The translations under genes were made by a program, and so were the position numbers. Of a DNA stretch of 64,000 bases, positions 1 through 9,279 are shown piece after piece. Source of the DNA: Austwickia chelonae NBRC 105200 (GTDB taxonomy: Bacteria; Actinomycetota; Actinomycetes; Actinomycetales; Dermatophilaceae); NCBI RefSeq assembly GCF_000298175.1, contig NZ_BAGZ01000003.1, positions 62,001-126,000 of the forward strand. Direction: 5' to 3'. The notes beneath the pieces were generated by a model. That model searched no databases. It saw only the letters and a program-made list of their open reading frames with translations, and was not told where the DNA came from. Numbering within the stretch: the first letter of the stretch is position 1; each line of letters opens with the position of its first letter.

Positions 1-774
1 GCCGACGAACGGGCCAAGATCAGTGACCTCACCTGCCACGAGGGCGGGCCAGGGCCGGGCGGTGCCGTCGTCCCGCCGGACCGCCTGCGCAGCGGGCACC
101 ACTACCTCCTCGAGATCACCGCTCGGACCAACGGATTCCGGGCCGAGGGCTACCGGATCGCCGGGAAGAGCACCCTCAACGGGAGTTCCGTGGATTCGCC
201 CACCGTGGCGGCCTGGTCCCCGGGACAGCGATACGGCGGCACGGACGGCCCCGAAGTGCCGGTCCCCCTCGCCGCCCGACTGGCGGAAGAACCCCCCGCG
301 CCCGTGGCACCCCCGCCCGACCCCGACCGTCCGGTCGGAGGGATCCCTCTCGTACCGGTGACAGAACCACCCGCGCCGACAGCCCCGCTGCGCAACCAAC
401 CGGGCCTCGTCCTCTACCCCGGTGCTGCGAACTCCGCGGCCCAGGCCCCGATGGCGCCACAGCCACCGCCGGTTCCGGCCCAGGCACCGGGTCAGGCGCC
501 GGCCCCACCGGCCGCAGCCGGTTCGGACCCTCTCCCGGGATTGAATGCGCCCTCGATCCTGACCGGTCCGCCCGATCGGATCACCAGCTCGGCGCCGCAG
601 CGCGTCCCGGTACGTTCGGCCGCAGCCGTCGCCGAGGCGGCCGCACCCCTGGCGGGGCGGCTGCCCACCTCCGGTACGGAGATCATCGCCACCGGTCTCT
701 ACGCGGTGCTCCTGCTCGCCGGGGGCCTCGGATTGACCGCGATGCGGCAGCAGGCGGGTCGGCAGGGCGGCTGA
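1..774 (+). CDS. C-terminal part of a proline-rich secreted/surface protein with a sortase-like sorting signal (5' truncated)
   Basis: The frame is open from the first base of the window, so the start lies outside it; 257 residues are visible. The first ~60 residues look like a folded domain (HHYLLEITARTNGF), followed by a long Pro/Ala-rich stretch (about residues 90-180) typical of a cell-wall-spanning stalk. The C-terminus reads LPTSG (residues 221-225), then a hydrophobic segment (about 228-248) and a short basic tail RQQAGRQGG. This is the layout of a sortase substrate, but the fourth position is Ser rather than the usual Thr of LPxTG. No sortase gene lies nearby. The function of the N-terminal domain is not recognised; anchoring is inferred. 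Confidence 0.7.
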   Translation, partial: ADERAKISDLTCHEGGPGPGGAVVPPDRLRSGHHYLLEITARTNGFRAEGYRIAGKSTLNGSSVDSPTVAAWSPGQRYGGTDGPEVPVPLAARLAEEPPAPVAPPPDPDRPVGGIPLVPVTEPPAPTAPLRNQPGLVLYPGAANSAAQAPMAPQPPPVPAQAPGQAPAPPAAAGSDPLPGLNAPSILTGPPDRITSSAPQRVPVRSAAAVAEAAAPLAGRLPTSGTEIIATGLYAVLLLAGGLGLTAMRQQAGRQGG

Positions 775-801
775 GCCCGGCGGGCGGTACCGCCCGAGGT
801 C

Positions 802-1194
802 TCAGAGGTGGGTCCGCACCCAGTCGACGACCTCGGTGGTCGTGGCCCCGGGTGTGAAGACCTTGGCGACGCCGAGCTCCTCCAGAAGCGGGATGTCCCC
901 CTCGGGGATGATCCCGCCTCCGAAGATCACGATGTCCTGCGCGCCACGTTCCTTGAGCAGTTCCGTCGTCTTCGCGAAGAGCGTCATGTGTGCTCCGGAC
1001 AGGACGGACAACCCGATGGCGTCGGCATCCTCCTGGATGGCGGCCTCCACGATCTGAGCAGGGGTCTGGTGCAGGCCGGTGTAGACGACCTCCACCCCGG
1101 CGTCGCGCAGGGCCCGTGCGATGACCTTGGCGCCCCGATCGTGCCCGTCCAGCCCCGGTTTGGCCACGACGATCCGCAGTGGAGAGTCAGTCAT
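802..1194 (-). CDS. Stand-alone cobalamin (B12)-binding subunit of an acyl-CoA mutase
   Basis: A 130-residue protein consisting only of the B12-binding Rossmann domain found at the C-terminus of methylmalonyl-CoA mutase. The base-off/His-on signature D-x-H-x-x-G is present (D16, H18, G21 in KPGLDGHDRGAKV), with the later SVLSG loop and a glycine-rich FGGGIIPEGD segment near the C-terminus. Small subunits of this size work with a separate catalytic subunit, as in isobutyryl-CoA or 2-hydroxyisobutyryl-CoA mutases. No large subunit or MeaB-type chaperone gene is adjacent, so the substrate cannot be assigned. The organism would need adenosylcobalamin, consistent with the cobT/cobS genes at 41-43 kb. 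Confidence 0.85.
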   Translation of the reverse strand: MTDSPLRIVVAKPGLDGHDRGAKVIARALRDAGVEVVYTGLHQTPAQIVEAAIQEDADAIGLSVLSGAHMTLFAKTTELLKERGAQDIVIFGGGIIPEGDIPLLEELGVAKVFTPGATTTEVVDWVRTHL

Positions 1195-1672
1195 GAGGCC
1201 AGGTTAACGGCGGTCGCCGCGCCTGCGGGGGATCCGGCGTCGCGGACATCGCAGGTGCCGTCATCGGGTGATGACGGGTGTCGACCGGTGGCGGGTGACA
1301 TCTCTGTGAAATTTCTCATGTCGAGTTTCCACTCGGTTTCCACTGCGTCGGAGCCCCCCGGGCGGAGCGCCCCCGGCACGGCTTGTGGGAAGACTGAACA
1401 GTCAACAGAACTGGACGTCACGAGGCTGGGCGTCGCTCTTCTCCGACCGGCACGGGCCCCGCCACCGCCCCAGAAAAATCCTTTCTTGAGTTTTTCCTGA
1501 GCGCTTGCTGGATCGGAGTTGACCGAGCAAGATAACGGAGGCTTCTCACCCGAAATGTTGAACTCGCAGGTCAACGCCCTTTCGGAAATGAGTTCGCCTT
1601 CCGCATACATGTCACTCGCGGCAGAGCATCACCATGAGATAACGTTTAGGTCGCAACTTCATAAAGACGCTC
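1195..1672. other. 478-bp intergenic region upstream of the M23 peptidase
   Basis: No convincing gene. It contains two near-adjacent copies of GTTTCCACT around 1325-1345, a GC-rich hairpin around 1370 (CCGGGCG / CGCCCCCGG), and a stem-loop at about 1503-1531 with arms CTTGCT and AGCAAG. A long 5' leader before a cell-wall hydrolase gene could carry regulation, but I could not match the conserved blocks of the c-di-AMP (ydaO) riboswitch that often precedes such genes in actinobacteria. Confidence 0.4.
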
Positions 1673-2572
1673 ATGTCCACGATGTTCAGCCCTTCGGACG
1701 TCTCAACACCCAGGATTCACCACGTGTCTTCTCCCTACAACGGCCGACACAGGCCCGCCTACGGCACCTCGACCGCCAGACCCTCCGCGAACACCGGCCC
1801 GTCAGGCCGTCACCGCTCCGGAAAGCGAAAGCTCGGACCCTCGCTCGTCAAACCGGTCTCCGTCTCCGCAGTCAGCCTCGGCGCCACCTTCGCGCTCGTC
1901 CAGACCGCGACCAACACCCCCCTCGGCGAGATCACCCAGGCGAATGCGATCGTGCGACCCGCCGCCCTCATGATGTCCCCGCAGACCGAGGAGCCCAAGG
2001 CCCCCGAAACCACCCCTGCTCCCTCACCGGCACCCGAGGCAGGCCCCCCCGTTCCCGCCGCGCCCCCTACCGCGACGGCACCGGTCACGCCCGACCCCGA
2101 GCCAGCCACACCGGCGCCGGCCACCCCCGCCGTACAGACGCCACCGCCTGCGCCCCCCAAGCCGGTCGTCGACCTGAGCCGAACCTGGAATGCCCCCGTC
2201 ACCGGCGCCACCTTCACCTCCGGATTCGGCCCCCGATGGGGAACCTTCCACTACGGCATCGACCTCGCCGCGCCGCTCGGCACCCCCCTGCGGGCCATGT
2301 CCTCCGGGGTCGTCACCTATGCCGGGCAGATGTCCGGATACGGCAATATCGTCCAGATCCGCTACTGGGACGGCACCGTCTCCTACTACGGCCACATGAA
2401 CTCCATCGCAGTCCGCGTCGGCCAGAAGGTGCAGCCGGGACAGTTCGTCGGCCAGCTCGGCAACACCGGGCAGAGCACAGGCCCCCACCTGCACCTGGAG
2501 ATCCGACCGGGCGGCGGCGCCCCGATCAACCCCGAACCGTGGATGGCAGCGCGCGGACTGTCCGCGCGCTGA
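1673..2572 (+). CDS. M23-family metallopeptidase (LytM-type peptidoglycan hydrolase), membrane-anchored or secreted
   Basis: 299 residues. A basic N-terminus (RHRSGKRK) precedes one hydrophobic segment (about residues 58-80), then a Pro/Ala/Thr-rich linker (about 105-165) and a C-terminal M23 domain. The zinc-site signatures are visible: HYGIDLAAP (H-x3-D) and the HLHLEI motif near the end, with GHM between them. The family cleaves peptide cross-links of peptidoglycan; whether this copy is a hydrolase or a regulator cannot be told, but all expected metal ligands are present. The ATG at 1673 has no strong ribosome-binding site; the next Met, three codons later, is an alternative. The gene stands alone and converges on pcrA. 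Confidence 0.85.
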   Translation: MSTMFSPSDVSTPRIHHVSSPYNGRHRPAYGTSTARPSANTGPSGRHRSGKRKLGPSLVKPVSVSAVSLGATFALVQTATNTPLGEITQANAIVRPAALMMSPQTEEPKAPETTPAPSPAPEAGPPVPAAPPTATAPVTPDPEPATPAPATPAVQTPPPAPPKPVVDLSRTWNAPVTGATFTSGFGPRWGTFHYGIDLAAPLGTPLRAMSSGVVTYAGQMSGYGNIVQIRYWDGTVSYYGHMNSIAVRVGQKVQPGQFVGQLGNTGQSTGPHLHLEIRPGGGAPINPEPWMAARGLSAR

Positions 2573-2595
2573 TCACCCCAGGCTGATCCCACCGA

Positions 2596-2625
2596 CTTCT
2601 CCTCCTGCTCACCCCAGGGGAGAAG
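2596..2625. terminator. Weak hairpin between the convergent M23 peptidase and pcrA genes
   Basis: CTTCTCC at 2596-2602 pairs with GGAGAAG at 2619-2625 around a 16-nt loop. It sits between two convergent stop codons, so it could serve both strands; there is no clear T tract. Confidence 0.35.
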
Positions 2626-2631
2626 GCACCC

Positions 2632-5070
2632 TCACAGCTTCTCCAAGGGCGCATAACGCAGCAGCAACCGCTTCACCTGGTCGCCACCGAAGTCGACATG
2701 AGCGACCGTCTTGTCACCCTCGCCCTCGACCCGGACCACCTTGCCCAGTCCGAAACTGTCATGGGTGACCCGATCCCCTGCCGACAAGGACAACGGCGCC
2801 CGCCCACCACCGCGACCCACGGACCGACCCGACAGGGTCGCCACCGCCGGCTCCCGGCGCGAGGACGCCTCCCGCCCCGCCATCCGGCCGCCCTTCACCG
2901 GGCAGACCCGCTCCCACTCGATCACCTCGGCCGGGATCTCCTCCAGGAAACGCGACGCCGGGTTGTACTGCGGAGCACCCCAGGCAGAACGCGTAGCAGC
3001 GCGGGTCAGATGCAGCCGTTCCCTGGCCCTGGTGATCCCGACATAAGCCAGTCTCCGCTCCTCCTCCAGCTCCTGGGCCTCCCCCAGACTCCGGACATGC
3101 GGGAAGACCCCGTCCTCCATGCCGACCAGGAAGACCACCGGGAACTCCAGGCCCTTGGCCGTGTGCAAAGTCATCAACGTGACCACACCCTGCGACTCCG
3201 CCAACGGGTCGTCGGGGATGTCGTCCGAATCGGCCACCAAGGCGACCTGCTCGAGGAAGTCGGCCAAGGCGGTCTCCGGGGAGAGGTCCTCCGCAGACGC
3301 CCGAGCCTCGTCGAACTCCTGAGCGACCGCGACCAGCTCGGCAAGATTCTCGATCCGGGTCTCGTCCTGAGGATCACGTGACTGACGCAATTCCTCCAGA
3401 TAACCGCTCTGCTCGACCACCGCGCCGACCACGGCAGCCACCCCGGCGCCGCTCTCGTCCACCGCACGCAATTCGTCCAGCAGAGCCACGAAACGCGTGA
3501 TCGCCGCCGCCGAACGAGTCGCTAACCCCGGGGCATCCTCCGGGCGGGTCAACGCCTCGGCGAAGGTGATCCCGTCCCGCTCCGCCAAGGAAGCGATGCA
3601 GGCCTCCGCCCGGTCCCCGATGCCACGCTTGGGGACATTGAGGATGCGCCGCAGATTGACCGTGTCCGCAGAGTTCGCGATCACCCGCAGATAGGCCAGC
3701 GCGTCCTTGACCTCACGACGCTCGTAGAACCGGGTGCCGCCCACGACCTTGTACGGCAGACCGACCCGCACCAGGACCTCCTCCAAGGCCCGCGACATCG
3801 CATTGGTCCGGTAGAAGATCGCGACATCTCCAGGACGGACCCCGTGCCGATCGCCCAGCTCGTCGATCCGGCGGGCGATGAAAGCAGCCTCGTCGTGTTC
3901 CGAGTCCGCGACATAGCCGACGATCTTCGCGCCCTCCCCGGAATCCGTCCACAGATTCTTCGGCCGCCGCGAGGTGTTCCGGGAGATCACCGCATTCGCC
4001 GCACGCAGGATGGTCTGGGTCGACCGGTAGTTCTGCTCCAACAGGATCGTCCGAGCCTGCGGATAGTCCTGCTCGAACTCGACGATATTGCGGATCGTCG
4101 CCCCCCGGAAGGCATAGATCGACTGGTCCGCGTCACCCACCACGCACAATTCGCCGGGCACACGGCCGTCCTCCGGGCCTTCCGGACCGACCAACTCTTT
4201 GACCAGCACGTACTGGGCATAGTTGGTGTCCTGGTACTCGTCGACCAAGACATGCCTGAAACGACGGCGGTAATGGTCGGCGACCTCGGGGAAGGCCTGG
4301 AGGACGTTCACCGTCGTCATGATCAGATCGTCGAAGTCCAAGGCCTGCGCCTGGCGGAGACGCCGCTGGTATCCCGAGTACGCCTCCGCGAGCACCCGCT
4401 CGGCCGGATTCGTCTCCGAGACCCGCGAGGCGAAGGTCTCCTCGTCGACCAGCTCGTTCTTCAGATTCGAGACCTGCGCGGAGAAACTCCGCGGCGGATA
4501 ACGCTTCGGATCCAGATCCAGGTCGCGCAAGACCATGGACATCAACCGCTGGGAATCCGCCGAATCGTAGATCGAGAAATTCGACGGCAGACCGACCCGT
4601 TCGCTCTCCCGGCGCAGGATACGCACACACGCACTGTGGAAGGTACTCACCCACATCGACCGGGCGGACGGGCCCACCAGCGCGGACACCCGCTCCCGCA
4701 TCTCCGCGGCAGCCTTGTTGGTGAAGGTGATCGCCAGGATCTCCCACGGCTTCACCTCCCGCTCGGCCATCAGATAGGCGATCCGGTGGGTCAACACCCG
4801 GGTCTTGCCGGAACCGGCCCCCGCCACGATCAACAGCGGGCCCCCGGTGTGACGCACCGCCTCGGCCTGCTGCTCGTTCAAGCCCACCAGCAGGGACTCA
4901 CCGTCCAGGACGGTGGCCGACTCCACAGCCCGGGCCGGAGCGTCTGCAGACCGCTCCGAGGAACCGGGCCGCGCCCACCGTGGCACCCCGTCGGCACCCA
5001 CGTCACCTCCCGTCGGTGCCATGGCGAAACCGGGAAGGGGCAACTCGTCTGGAAGATCGAAAAGGCTCAT
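2632..5070 (-). CDS. pcrA: ATP-dependent DNA helicase PcrA/UvrD (superfamily 1A)
   Basis: 3'-5' DNA helicase used in nucleotide excision repair and replication restart. All SF1A motifs are visible: Walker A AGAGSGKT, motif II DEYQDTN, motif III GDADQSIYAFRGA, QNYRS (motif IV), the TLHTAKGLEFP motif V and VGITRARERL motif VI. The C-terminal ~60 residues (GDRVTHDSFGLGKVVRVEG) form the Tudor-like domain known from PcrA that contacts RNA polymerase. The start chosen gives MSLFDLPDEL with GGA 7 bases upstream; an in-frame ATG at 5082 (MDAAMSLF) is nearly as good, and an earlier one at 5163 is unlikely. About 812 residues, normal for the family. Single gene. Confidence 0.95.
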   Translation of the reverse strand: MSLFDLPDELPLPGFAMAPTGGDVGADGVPRWARPGSSERSADAPARAVESATVLDGESLLVGLNEQQAEAVRHTGGPLLIVAGAGSGKTRVLTHRIAYLMAEREVKPWEILAITFTNKAAAEMRERVSALVGPSARSMWVSTFHSACVRILRRESERVGLPSNFSIYDSADSQRLMSMVLRDLDLDPKRYPPRSFSAQVSNLKNELVDEETFASRVSETNPAERVLAEAYSGYQRRLRQAQALDFDDLIMTTVNVLQAFPEVADHYRRRFRHVLVDEYQDTNYAQYVLVKELVGPEGPEDGRVPGELCVVGDADQSIYAFRGATIRNIVEFEQDYPQARTILLEQNYRSTQTILRAANAVISRNTSRRPKNLWTDSGEGAKIVGYVADSEHDEAAFIARRIDELGDRHGVRPGDVAIFYRTNAMSRALEEVLVRVGLPYKVVGGTRFYERREVKDALAYLRVIANSADTVNLRRILNVPKRGIGDRAEACIASLAERDGITFAEALTRPEDAPGLATRSAAAITRFVALLDELRAVDESGAGVAAVVGAVVEQSGYLEELRQSRDPQDETRIENLAELVAVAQEFDEARASAEDLSPETALADFLEQVALVADSDDIPDDPLAESQGVVTLMTLHTAKGLEFPVVFLVGMEDGVFPHVRSLGEAQELEEERRLAYVGITRARERLHLTRAATRSAWGAPQYNPASRFLEEIPAEVIEWERVCPVKGGRMAGREASSRREPAVATLSGRSVGRGGGRAPLSLSAGDRVTHDSFGLGKVVRVEGEGDKTVAHVDFGGDQVKRLLLRYAPLEKL

Positions 5071-5176
5071 CGCGGCGTCCATCCTAGGGCGGCGAACCGG
5101 CCCCCACCTACCGGAGCTGCATCCCTGGGAGGGCAGGCGGAGACGTCCCGGAGAAGAGGGCACACCTCGCCCGGGA

Positions 5177-5533
5177 TCATCGGAAGGCGTAGGCCACCAA
5201 GATGTTCACCAAGGTCAACCCCAATGCCGTATGCACCAGGACCGGCGCCGCGCTGCCCCGGCGGTGCCTCACCGCGGCGATCTCGCAACAGGCCACCACG
5301 GCCAGCGCCACCACCAGCTTGACCGCCACCCAACCATGGTTGAGAAGCAGCACCTTGCCGCCCTCGGCCAGACCCACCATCGCCAGCCCCAGGAGCAGCT
5401 GCGCCCGAGCCGCCCAGACCATCAACGGGTGCACCTGGTTCGAGGACAGGAAAAGCACATAACCGCCCACGATGAGCGCAGCGACCGCAATGTGCACGAT
5501 GCCGAGAATCTGGAAAGCAAGGACCATAGTCAC
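5177..5533 (-). CDS. Small four-helix integral membrane protein, function unknown
   Basis: 118 residues, nearly all in four hydrophobic segments (about residues 5-27, 38-55, 67-85, 95-116) with short polar turns such as SSNQVH and RHRRGSA. No catalytic motif is recognised. It lies downstream of the sugar kinase operon in the same direction after an 89-bp gap and upstream of pcrA. Either Met1 or Met3 may be the start. Confidence 0.6.
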   Translation of the reverse strand: MTMVLAFQILGIVHIAVAALIVGGYVLFLSSNQVHPLMVWAARAQLLLGLAMVGLAEGGKVLLLNHGWVAVKLVVALAVVACCEIAAVRHRRGSAAPVLVHTALGLTLVNILVAYAFR

Positions 5534-5622
5534 AGCCTAGGCTGCGCGGTCCCCCGCCAGGCTCCTCCGAATCGCCTTTCCCGTCCGCGGCGGCCATACA
5601 CCCCGTCCGGCCCCGGGCCGAC

Positions 5623-7098
5623 TCAGTCGGTGCACTCCTGCAGCCGGGCCAGCGTGTGCATCGAGCCCCTCGTGCTCGGATACAGGTCCCGATACACCCG
5701 GTACAACTCCTGATAACGGCGCTGCACCTGCTTTCGTGGACGCACCACCCCGGCAGTACGCATCCAGGACGTTCCCGCCGGCACCAATCCGACCCCCTCG
5801 GCCGCCAACAGAGCGCCCCCGTACGACGCCCCCGTCGTCGTCTCCGGGACGATCTGCTCGATCCCACAGACATCGCTGACGATCTGCGTCCACAGACCGC
5901 CCCGGGTGCCCCCACCCACCGCGACCACCCGATCCGGCGCACCGGCAGAACGCTCCATGACCTCCAGGATCTGACGCACCCCGTACGCGATCCCCTCATG
6001 GGCGGCTCGGAACAGATGGCCCCGGGTGTGGGTCAACCGCAAGCCGGCCAGGACGCCACGGGCATCGGAGTCGTACAAGGGTGAACGCTCCCCCGCCAGA
6101 TACGGGAGCATCACCAGGCCGTCGGAACCCGCCGGGACGTCCTCGGCCTCGGCCAACAACGCGGCGAACTCCTCCGACACCAGATCGGACACCCACTCCA
6201 GCAAGGTTCCCGACGTGGACATCCCGGCCGCCAAGGTGTGCGACTCCGGGGTCACCCCGCTGGTCGTCCACAATGCTGCATCCACCGTCGGTGCAGGCAG
6301 GACCTGCACCAGGAACATCGTCGAGCCGTACATCATCATCAGGTCGCCGGGCCGGTGCACGCCGACGCTGTGCGCCTCCGCCCAGGCGTCCACCGTGCCC
6401 GCCACCACCGGGACCCCCGCCGGAAGCCCCGTCGCCGCCGCCGCCTGAGGGGTCAACCGCCCCACCACCTCAGCAGGCCACACCAGATCGGGCAGACGCA
6501 CCCCGGGCAGGACCTTCTCCGACCAGTCCTGCGCCCATTCCTGTGCCGTCACGTCGTAGAGGGGGTCGCACTGGGAGGCCGTGTGGTGGTCGAGGAACCA
6601 TCGTCCGGTCAACCGGCCGGCGACGAAGGTGTGCGAAGAGCACCAGCGTGCCGCCGCCGGGACGTCCCGATGTTCCCGCAGCCAACGCAACTTCGGCCCC
6701 ACCGCCTGGGAGGACAGACTCTTGCCGCAGCGTCGCAGGATCTCCTGCTCGCCCAGCTCGGCGGTCATCCCCGCGATCTGCTCATGGGCCCGGGTGTCGA
6801 TGCCGTAGAGCACCGCCGGGTGCAATGCCTGCCAGTCCTGGTCCACCGCCACCACGGCAGGACCGAGCCCCGACACGCAGATCGCCACCACCTCGTGCTC
6901 CGGCGAGGCCAGTTCACGGCAGATATAGGTCACGTCCCCCCACCACTGCCGCTCGGCGTCCATCTCCACGTGGCCTGGATGCGGCAGGGAGATCCGGTGC
7001 GTACGACGAGCGGTCGCCACGACCGTCCCGTCCGCGGTGACCAGGACGCCCTTGGTACTTCCTGTCCCGATGTCGATGCCGAGAACGACCGGTTTCAT
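5623..7098 (-). CDS. FGGY-family carbohydrate kinase (xylulokinase-like)
   Basis: 491 residues, the usual length for FGGY kinases. The N-terminal ATPase fold begins with LGIDIGTGSTKGVL (phosphate-1 loop), followed by HPGHVEMDAERQWW as in xylulokinases, VSGLGPAVVAVD, and the C-terminal domain with GLRLTHTRGHLFRAAHEGIAYG and VGGGTRGGLW. The enzyme phosphorylates a sugar or sugar alcohol with ATP in the cytoplasm. It is the last gene of an operon with a CUT2-type ABC importer: its ATG lies 4 bp inside the preceding permease gene. That makes the imported sugar the likely substrate. Xylulose, another ketose, a polyol or an AI-2-like compound are all possible; the sequence does not decide. Confidence 0.85.
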   Translation of the reverse strand: MKPVVLGIDIGTGSTKGVLVTADGTVVATARRTHRISLPHPGHVEMDAERQWWGDVTYICRELASPEHEVVAICVSGLGPAVVAVDQDWQALHPAVLYGIDTRAHEQIAGMTAELGEQEILRRCGKSLSSQAVGPKLRWLREHRDVPAAARWCSSHTFVAGRLTGRWFLDHHTASQCDPLYDVTAQEWAQDWSEKVLPGVRLPDLVWPAEVVGRLTPQAAAATGLPAGVPVVAGTVDAWAEAHSVGVHRPGDLMMMYGSTMFLVQVLPAPTVDAALWTTSGVTPESHTLAAGMSTSGTLLEWVSDLVSEEFAALLAEAEDVPAGSDGLVMLPYLAGERSPLYDSDARGVLAGLRLTHTRGHLFRAAHEGIAYGVRQILEVMERSAGAPDRVVAVGGGTRGGLWTQIVSDVCGIEQIVPETTTGASYGGALLAAEGVGLVPAGTSWMRTAGVVRPRKQVQRRYQELYRVYRDLYPSTRGSMHTLARLQECTD

Positions 7099-8117
7099 GA
7101 GAGGGGAACCTTCCTGGAACGAAGATGATCGACGGCACGTGGACCCCAGGTGTTGAAGAGCACCATCCCGATCAGCAAAAGGCCCTGCGCGATATTCACC
7201 ACATGCGAACTACCTTGCAGAGCAAGCAAACCGGACCCGAGCATCTGGATCGTGACCACCGCGATCACCACCCCGACCACAGTGATCCGCCCGCCGTCGG
7301 GGTCCACCCCGGCCAGGACGGCCACCACGATGGCCAACAGGACGTACGACGCCCCGTACTGGGAATTGGCCCCCGACGCCCGCGACGAGATGACCAGCCC
7401 CGCGACACCGGCCAGACCCGCACTGAGCACATAGGTCCAGACCAGCACCCGGGCCCGATCGATCCCGGAGAAATCCGCCGCCTGCGGATTGTCCCCGACC
7501 ATCCTCATCCGGAAACCCAACCTGGTACCACCGACCAGCCAGGCCACCAGGACGGCCACCCCGGCCATCGTCCAGAACAGCGACGGAATCCCGGCGAAGG
7601 TCGTCAGCGCGAACCGGGTGAACTCCGGCGGAAACCCCTTGACCACCGCACCCCCGGACCACACCAACGACAGACCCGCGAACAGCTGAGAACTGCCCAG
7701 GGTCGCCAGGATCGGCGGGATCCCACATCTCGCGATCAACCAGGCGTTCGCCAGACCACAGGCCAGGGCCACCCCGAGCGCAGCGGCGACCCCCGCGGCC
7801 GTCCCCCACGGCGAGGACGACCAACTCCCCATGACCTGAGCCGCAGCGATGGCGCTCAGGTTCGCCACCGCCACCACCGACAGATCGATCCCCGCGGTCA
7901 ACATCGCCAAGGACATCGCCAAGGAGATGAGGACGATCTCCGGGGAGGACAAGGCGACGTACTGAAAATTGTCGATCGACAGGAAAGCCTGCGGAGCGGC
8001 CACGGAGAAGACCACGAAGATCGTGGCCGCCACGACGAGCATCCTACGCAGACCGGCCCGGTCGCCGCCGGCCCGCATCAACCCCCGCAAGCGGGACTGC
8101 ACACCCTGGTCAGACAT
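7095..8117 (-). CDS. ABC sugar transporter permease (RbsC/LsrC-like), second copy
   Basis: 340 residues with about eight to ten hydrophobic helices and the CUT2 permease signature region SLAMSLAMLTAGIDLSVVAVANLSA (seen as the conserved GIDLS). The start at MSDQGVQ was chosen over a long upstream extension because that extension is Arg/Pro/Cys-rich and overlaps the preceding permease; the chosen ATG overlaps the stop of the upstream permease gene by 8 bp. It pairs with the other permease to form the heteromeric membrane channel, energised by the two-domain ATPase. Confidence 0.88.
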   Translation of the reverse strand: MSDQGVQSRLRGLMRAGGDRAGLRRMLVVAATIFVVFSVAAPQAFLSIDNFQYVALSSPEIVLISLAMSLAMLTAGIDLSVVAVANLSAIAAAQVMGSWSSSPWGTAAGVAAALGVALACGLANAWLIARCGIPPILATLGSSQLFAGLSLVWSGGAVVKGFPPEFTRFALTTFAGIPSLFWTMAGVAVLVAWLVGGTRLGFRMRMVGDNPQAADFSGIDRARVLVWTYVLSAGLAGVAGLVISSRASGANSQYGASYVLLAIVVAVLAGVDPDGGRITVVGVVIAVVTIQMLGSGLLALQGSSHVVNIAQGLLLIGMVLFNTWGPRAVDHLRSRKVPLS

Positions 8118-9279
8118 CTGCGGACACCCCCCGCCCCGCGCCTGCGGACAAAGCCTCCCCGGACGGCGACCGGGCACCCTCCTGATCTGTGCCCCGCACC
8201 CGAGGTGGCGGGGCGTCACCGTCCAGGATGGGACGTTCCGTCCGCACCCGGGACGACAGACTCTGCAACAGGACACCCACCAGGAGCAGGACACCCACCA
8301 CCGCCTTCTGCCAGATGCTCGGCACCCCCAGCGGAACCAGGGAGGTGGAGATCAAGGAGACCAGGACGACACCGAGACAGACCCCCCGCACCGTGCCCCG
8401 ACCCCCCGTGACCGCCGCGCCCCCGATCACCACAGCCGCGATCACATCGAGTTCCCGACCCATGAAAGTGGTCGGATCGGCCCGTCCGGCCAGAGTGACC
8501 TGGATGATCCCCGCCGTCCCGGCGAGCGCCCCCGCGAGGGCGAAGACCAGGATCCGCAACGCGTCCACCCGGATACCGGCGCGGGCCGCGGACTCGGCGT
8601 CCCCACCGATCGCGAAGACGGACCGGCCGGCCACCGTGCCGTGCAGGAAGAAAGCGACCGCCACACAGCACAGGGCGACGAGCAGGATCAGGATGTTGAG
8701 GCGGGTGACACCACGTACCGCGCCGGGGGCCTCCCACAGCTGGGTCTTGGCCACCTCCCGGAGGGATTCGGGGACGACGGTGATGACATTGGCCCCCACC
8801 ACGGCGAAGAGCACCCCGAGGTAGACGGCCGAGGTGGCCAGGGTGGCGATCAGCGTGGAGACCTGCATGGCGATGACCACCAGGGCGTTGATCACCCCCA
8901 TCACGGCGCCGATCGCCACCGCGATCAGGAAGATCGTCCAGGCGGGGCTGGTCTCCGAGCCGTCCAGGGCGATCTTGCAGGCGACATAGGCGGAGAAGGC
9001 CCCGACGGCGAGGAAGGAGACGTCGATGCCTCCGGCGACCAGCACCAGCAGCACGCCCAGGGCGAAGACCATGTCCACCATGGAGGCGCGCAGGACGGTG
9101 AACAGGGTCTCCACGTGCCAGTAGCCGGGCACCTGAATCACGACGACCGCCAGGATCATCAGGATCAGCCCCAGGACCAGGTTCTCCTGGGCGGCGAGGA
9201 ACCTGCGGAGCGCGGGGAGGCGTGGTGGCCTGGTGGCGCGCCTCGCCGGTCGGGCTGTTTTCGTCGTCGTGGACGTCAT
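8110..9279 (-). CDS. ABC sugar transporter permease (RbsC/LsrD-like), first copy
   Basis: 389 residues. A basic cytoplasmic N-terminus (KTARPARRATRPPR) is followed by multiple membrane helices; the conserved CUT2 segment LVLVAGGIDVSFLAVGAFSA and the later GRELDVIAAVVIGGAAVTGGRGT loop are visible. The ~60-residue C-terminal tail is hydrophilic. It overlaps the ATPase gene by 4 bp upstream and the second permease downstream, so the three are translationally coupled. Confidence 0.9.
   Translation of the reverse strand: MTSTTTKTARPARRATRPPRLPALRRFLAAQENLVLGLILMILAVVVIQVPGYWHVETLFTVLRASMVDMVFALGVLLVLVAGGIDVSFLAVGAFSAYVACKIALDGSETSPAWTIFLIAVAIGAVMGVINALVVIAMQVSTLIATLATSAVYLGVLFAVVGANVITVVPESLREVAKTQLWEAPGAVRGVTRLNILILLVALCCVAVAFFLHGTVAGRSVFAIGGDAESAARAGIRVDALRILVFALAGALAGTAGIIQVTLAGRADPTTFMGRELDVIAAVVIGGAAVTGGRGTVRGVCLGVVLVSLISTSLVPLGVPSIWQKAVVGVLLLVGVLLQSLSSRVRTERPILDGDAPPPRVRGTDQEGARSPSGEALSAGAGRGVSADV

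Noticed and set aside
1191-1610. 139-codon minus-strand frame upstream of the B12-binding gene
   Set aside because: Composition is Arg/Gly/Ser-rich with no recognisable domain, and it overlaps the likely leader of the M23 peptidase gene; its start also has no ribosome-binding site.
1300-1672. Possible c-di-AMP (ydaO) riboswitch before the M23 peptidase
   Set aside because: Position is suggestive but I could not find the conserved sequence blocks; a covariance-model search would be decisive.
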